A stretch of 11,443 nucleotides of DNA from an uncultured Panacagrimonas sp. (lineage in GTDB: Bacteria > Pseudomonadota > Gammaproteobacteria > Nevskiales > Nevskiaceae), in contig CAMLNE010000108.1 in assembly GCA_946481265.1 (NCBI GenBank), positions 1-11,443 of the forward strand. Direction: 5' to 3'. The translations under genes and the position numbers were made by a program. The notes under the pieces were generated by a model, which ran no database searches, was not told where the DNA came from, and saw only the letters and a program-made list of their open reading frames with translations. Shown here piece after piece: positions 8,971 through 11,443 of this stretch (positions are counted from its first letter, which is position 1; every line of letters starts with the position of its first letter).

Positions 8971-10191
8971 ATGGCCGTCAACCTGCTTGCCCCCGAATTC
9001 CTTCACCCCGTTCCCGGCGTCCGCCTGGGCGTGGCCGACGCTGCCATCAAGAAGCCGGGCCGCGCGGATCTTCTGGTGATCGCCCTCGATCCGGGGGCGC
9101 GCGTCGCCGGCATCTTCACGCGCAGCGCCTTCTGCGCGGCGCCGGTGCAGCTCTGCCGCGAGCGCCTCGCCGCGGGCGGTGCCGTCCACGCCCTGCTGGT
9201 CAATTCCGGCAACGCCAACGCCGCCACTGGCCAGGGCGGCATCGACGACGCGCAGCAGACCTGCGCGGCGGTCGCGGCTGCCCTGGGCGCCAGCGAGCAG
9301 GCCGTGCTGCCCTTCTCCACCGGCGTGATCGGCCAGCGCCTGCCGGTCGAGCGCATGACGGCGGCCGCGCCTGCCGCCGTGAGGGCGGCGACGCCCGCCG
9401 GCTGGCTCGACGCGATGCGCGCGATCATGACCACGGACACCGTGCCCAAGGGCGCGACCTGCCAGGTGGCGACGTCACAGGGGCCGATCACGGTCACCGG
9501 CATCGCCAAGGGGGTCGGCATGATCTGCCCGGACATGGCGACGATGCTCGCGTTCGTCGCCACCGACGCGCGGCTCACGCAGGCGGCCACGCAGCGCGCC
9601 CTGATCACGGCGGCCGGGCAGTCGTTCAACTGCGTCACCGTGGACGGCGACACCTCCACCAACGACTCCTGCATGCTGATCGCCACCGGCGCCACCGGGA
9701 CGACCGACATCGACGAACAGCACCCGGACTACGCGCTGGTGCTCGATGCGATCACCAGGGTCTGCGTGCAGCTTGCGCAGGCGGTGGTGCGCGACGGCGA
9801 GGGCGCGACCAAGTTCATCTCGATCGAGGTCGGCGGCGCCAAGACCGCCGACGAGGCGCGCCAGGTGGCCTACTCGGTGGCGCACTCGCCGCTGGTCAAG
9901 ACCGCGATGTTCGCCTCCGACGCCAATTGGGGCCGCATCGCGATGGCGATCGGCAAGGCCGGCGTCGAGGGCCTGCGCCAGGATTCCGTGAGCATCGCCC
10001 TGGACGACGTGAAGCTGATCGAATGCGGCCAGCCGCACCCGGCGTATCGCGAGGAACTGGGCGCCGCCGTGGTCGCGCGGGACGAGTTCAGCATCCGCAT
10101 CGGGCTGGGCCGCGGCGATGCGTCCGCCCAGGTGTGGACCTGCGACTTCAGCTACGACTACGTGAGGATCAACGCGGAGTACCGGACCTGA
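8971..10191 (+). CDS. argJ: Bifunctional glutamate N-acetyltransferase / amino-acid acetyltransferase (406 aa)
   Basis: ArgJ transfers the acetyl group of N-acetylornithine to glutamate, recycling it in arginine biosynthesis; many forms also make N-acetylglutamate from acetyl-CoA. The family is an N-terminal-nucleophile enzyme that cleaves itself before a threonine. Here this is the KGVGMICPDMA | TML segment, with cleavage between A190 and T191, T191 being the new N-terminal nucleophile. Other conserved blocks are VPGVRLG near residue 14, LLVNSGNANAATG at 75-87, FSTGVIGQRLP near 115, TVDGDTSTNDS and, near the end, SDANWGRIAMAIGKAG and YDYVRINAEYRT. Length is normal. ATG 8971 directly precedes the conserved N-terminus; its ribosome site is weak (GAG, 7-base spacing). 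Whether it is mono- or bifunctional cannot be read from the sequence. It overlaps the next gene by four bases. Confidence 0.95.
   Translation: MAVNLLAPEFLHPVPGVRLGVADAAIKKPGRADLLVIALDPGARVAGIFTRSAFCAAPVQLCRERLAAGGAVHALLVNSGNANAATGQGGIDDAQQTCAAVAAALGASEQAVLPFSTGVIGQRLPVERMTAAAPAAVRAATPAGWLDAMRAIMTTDTVPKGATCQVATSQGPITVTGIAKGVGMICPDMATMLAFVATDARLTQAATQRALITAAGQSFNCVTVDGDTSTNDSCMLIATGATGTTDIDEQHPDYALVLDAITRVCVQLAQAVVRDGEGATKFISIEVGGAKTADEARQVAYSVAHSPLVKTAMFASDANWGRIAMAIGKAGVEGLRQDSVSIALDDVKLIECGQPHPAYREELGAAVVARDEFSIRIGLGRGDASAQVWTCDFSYDYVRINAEYRT
10176..10179 (+). promoter_or_regulatory. Shine-Dalgarno supporting a CTG start of the Nudix gene
   Basis: GGAG lies inside the 3' end of argJ, followed by exactly 8 bases (TACCGGAC) and then CTG 10188-10190. 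No ATG, GTG or TTG in this frame lies at a usable distance. This motif is what decides the start. Confidence 0.6.
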
Positions 10192-11144
10192 AGCCGGCCA
10201 AGCCTCACATCCACGTCGCCTGCGGCGCCCTGCGCGACGCGCAGGGCCGGGTGCTGATCGTCGAGCGACCCGAGGGCAAGATCGCGGCCCTCAAGTGGGA
10301 ATTCCCGGGCGGCAAGATCGAGGCCGGGGAGACCCCGCGGGCGGCGCTCGATCGCGAGCTGCACGAGGAGATCGGCGTGCTGGTGCGAGAGGCGCGCCCG
10401 CTGATCCGCTTCACGCACGAGTACCTCGAGCGCAAGGTCACGCTCTACGCCTGGCGGGTGGACGGCTGGAACGGCGCACTGCAGGCGCGCGAAGGACAGC
10501 GCTTCGCCTGGACGCTGCCGCATGAACCGCATGGGCTCGACGTGCTGCCGACGGTCGATCCGATCCTGCGCGCGCTGCGGCTGCCGGAGGACTACGTCTT
10601 CACGCCGGCGGACGCCGCCGCGGCGACCCTGTCCGCGGGCCTGGCGCGGCTGCCGCGTGGCGCCCTGCTGCGACTGCGGTTGCCGGCGCTCGACGATGTG
10701 GCCTACGAGGCGCTGGCGCGCTCGCTGCGGGACGGGGTCACGGCGGCCGGCCTGCGGCTGGTGGTCGACCGCGACGAGGCGATGGCACGGCGGATCGGTG
10801 CCGCCGGCATCCATTACGCCCAGGCCCGCCTGCAGACGGCTCCTGCACGAACGGGCACGGACGATGGCCTGCTGCGTCTGGCCTCCTGCCACGATGCCGA
10901 TTCGATCGCGCAGGCCGGGCAGCTCGGCTTCGATGGCGTGGTCCTCGGGCCCGTGCAGCAGACAGCCAGCCATCCGGGCGCAACGACCCTGGGCTGGGAC
11001 GGCCTGGCCGCCCTCGCGGGGCCGGCCCGCCTGCCGGTCTACGCCATCGGCGGGCTGGGGCCGCAGGACAAGCGCGCGGCCTTCGAGCACTACGCGCAGG
11101 GTGTGGCGGGGATCTCCGCCTACTGGAGCCGGTCGGGGTCCTGA
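10188..11144 (+). CDS. MutT-type Nudix hydrolase fused to a TENI (thiamine-phosphate-synthase-like) domain (318 aa), probable CTG start
   Basis: This is a two-domain protein known in gammaproteobacteria, usually annotated as 8-oxo-dGTP diphosphatase (MutT) with a C-terminal ThiE-like domain. Residues 1-about 130 are the Nudix fold, with a perfect Nudix box at 42-64 (G42, E48, R56, E57, E60, E61, G63), preceded by LKWEFPGG as in MutT, so hydrolysis of oxidised dGTP is the likely reaction. Residues about 134-313 resemble TMP synthase/TenI: LVVDRDEAMARRIGAAGIHY, then GFDGVVLGPVQQTASHPGA and YAIGGLG. The phosphate-contact Lys of ThiE is His262 here, and the HLGqxD motif is HYAQAR, so thiamine-phosphate synthesis is doubtful. 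The start is CTG 10188, overlapping the argJ TGA as CTGA, with GGAG 8 bases before. Upstream in-frame Leu codons are CTT/CTA, and the first downstream GTG falls inside the first strand. A sequencing error for ATG cannot be excluded. Confidence 0.88.
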   Translation: MKPAKPHIHVACGALRDAQGRVLIVERPEGKIAALKWEFPGGKIEAGETPRAALDRELHEEIGVLVREARPLIRFTHEYLERKVTLYAWRVDGWNGALQAREGQRFAWTLPHEPHGLDVLPTVDPILRALRLPEDYVFTPADAAAATLSAGLARLPRGALLRLRLPALDDVAYEALARSLRDGVTAAGLRLVVDRDEAMARRIGAAGIHYAQARLQTAPARTGTDDGLLRLASCHDADSIAQAGQLGFDGVVLGPVQQTASHPGATTLGWDGLAALAGPARLPVYAIGGLGPQDKRAAFEHYAQGVAGISAYWSRSGS

Positions 11145-11335
11145 GGCGGGGTGGGATCGAGGTCCACGCCGTCGTCCTCGGCCTCGACCGCCGGAATCGT
11201 GTAGCGACCAGCGAACCACTCTCCCAGGTCCAGCAGCTTGCAACGCTCACTGCAGAACGGACGGAAGCGGTTGGTGGTGGCGAGCGAGGCCGGCTGGCGG
11301 CACTGCGGGCAGGGGGCGGTCTTGGCGGTACTCAT
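11120..11335 (-). CDS. yacG: DNA gyrase inhibitor / zinc-binding protein YacG (71 aa)
   Basis: YacG is a small zinc protein; the E. coli homologue binds the GyrB subunit and inhibits gyrase. The four zinc ligands C9, C12, C28 and C32 are present (CPQC, then RPFCSERC), followed by the family signature CKLLDLGEWFAGRYTIP at 32-48. The acidic C-terminal tail (EAEDDGVDLD...) is typical, and the length is near that of the E. coli protein (65). ATG 11335-11333 is the only sensible start; no strong Shine-Dalgarno is seen, and a GATAAT hexamer lies a few bases upstream. The stop (TAG, 11122-11120) lies inside the convergent Nudix/TENI gene, so the two 3' ends overlap by 25 bases. yacG often lies next to coaE and pilin-processing or Nudix genes; its upstream neighbour is outside the window. 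Confidence 0.95.
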   Translation of the reverse strand: MSTAKTAPCPQCRQPASLATTNRFRPFCSERCKLLDLGEWFAGRYTIPAVEAEDDGVDLDPTPPQDPDRLQ

Positions 11336-11443
11336 GGTCGGCCCATTATCCGGAAACCGCGGCGCACCGCACCGCGGCGTGTGCAGGGCCGTGCGCAGGT
11401 GATCGCGATCCGCGGCATGTCGCCCGATTTCGCCGCCACCCTG
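11336..11443. other. Unassigned right edge (108 bases)
   Basis: No gene can be named here. On the plus strand a GC3-rich frame runs off the window from GTG 11399 or ATG 11417 (VIAIRGMSPDFAATL...) and could be the start of a divergent gene. On the minus strand a frame ending in ...FRIMGRP stops at TGA overlapping the yacG ATG (ATGA), which could be the end of an upstream gene. Neither is supported well enough for a call. Confidence 0.25.

Noticed and set aside
10158..11243. Minus-strand open frame of 361 codons opposite the Nudix/TENI gene
   Set aside because: The plus strand carries an exact Nudix box and TENI motifs; the antisense frame has none.

Overview
The window is a GC-rich piece of a proteobacterial chromosome, most likely from a gammaproteobacterium near the Nevskiales/Xanthomonadales/Steroidobacter groups. 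This placement rests on the gene content (argJ followed by a two-domain Nudix/TENI protein, a YacG-type zinc protein, FadH, a DUF1302 outer-membrane protein, a TorF-type porin) and on the codon usage. It is an inference from gene content, not a phylogeny. I see no rRNA, tRNA, transposase, integrase or CRISPR array. Nearly all of the DNA is coding, and the long antisense reading frames are by-products of the high GC content.

Left block (1-3946, plus strand): the last 30 codons of an unidentified, apparently membrane-associated protein overlap by one base (TGATG) with a 705-residue DUF1302 outer-membrane beta-barrel candidate. After a 140-base gap come two tandem paralogous genes of unknown function that overlap by four bases (GTGA). 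Each encodes one N-terminal membrane helix followed by about 190 residues of a recurring hydrophobic-Pro-hydrophobic beta pattern. This pair is the least explained part of the window and the best candidate for something undescribed.

Middle block (4086-7796, minus strand): fadH (2,4-dienoyl-CoA reductase) overlaps by four bases (GTGA) with a secreted LolA-like protein, followed after 115 bases by a TorF/Gcw_chp-type porin. The porin carries a calcium-loop-like DxDxDGxxDxxD motif. The left and middle blocks converge on a 139-base spacer with a perfect 8-bp hairpin that can also pair with a third copy of the same octamer.

Right block (7957-11144, plus strand): an alpha/beta hydrolase is divergent from fadH. 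Its nucleophile elbow is intact, but no histidine sits at the usual catalytic position. It is followed by argJ (arginine biosynthesis) and a MutT-type Nudix hydrolase fused to a degenerate thiamine-phosphate-synthase-like (TENI) domain. The Nudix gene appears to start at CTG, overlapping the argJ stop codon as CTGA with a GGAG Shine-Dalgarno exactly 8 bases upstream. A yacG homologue converges on it from the minus strand and overlaps its 3' end by 25 bases.

The left and middle blocks are dominated by envelope proteins and fatty-acid or hydrophobic-substrate metabolism (DUF1302, TorF porin, LolA-like, FadH, hydrolase). The right end holds housekeeping genes. A link among the envelope genes is plausible from context only.
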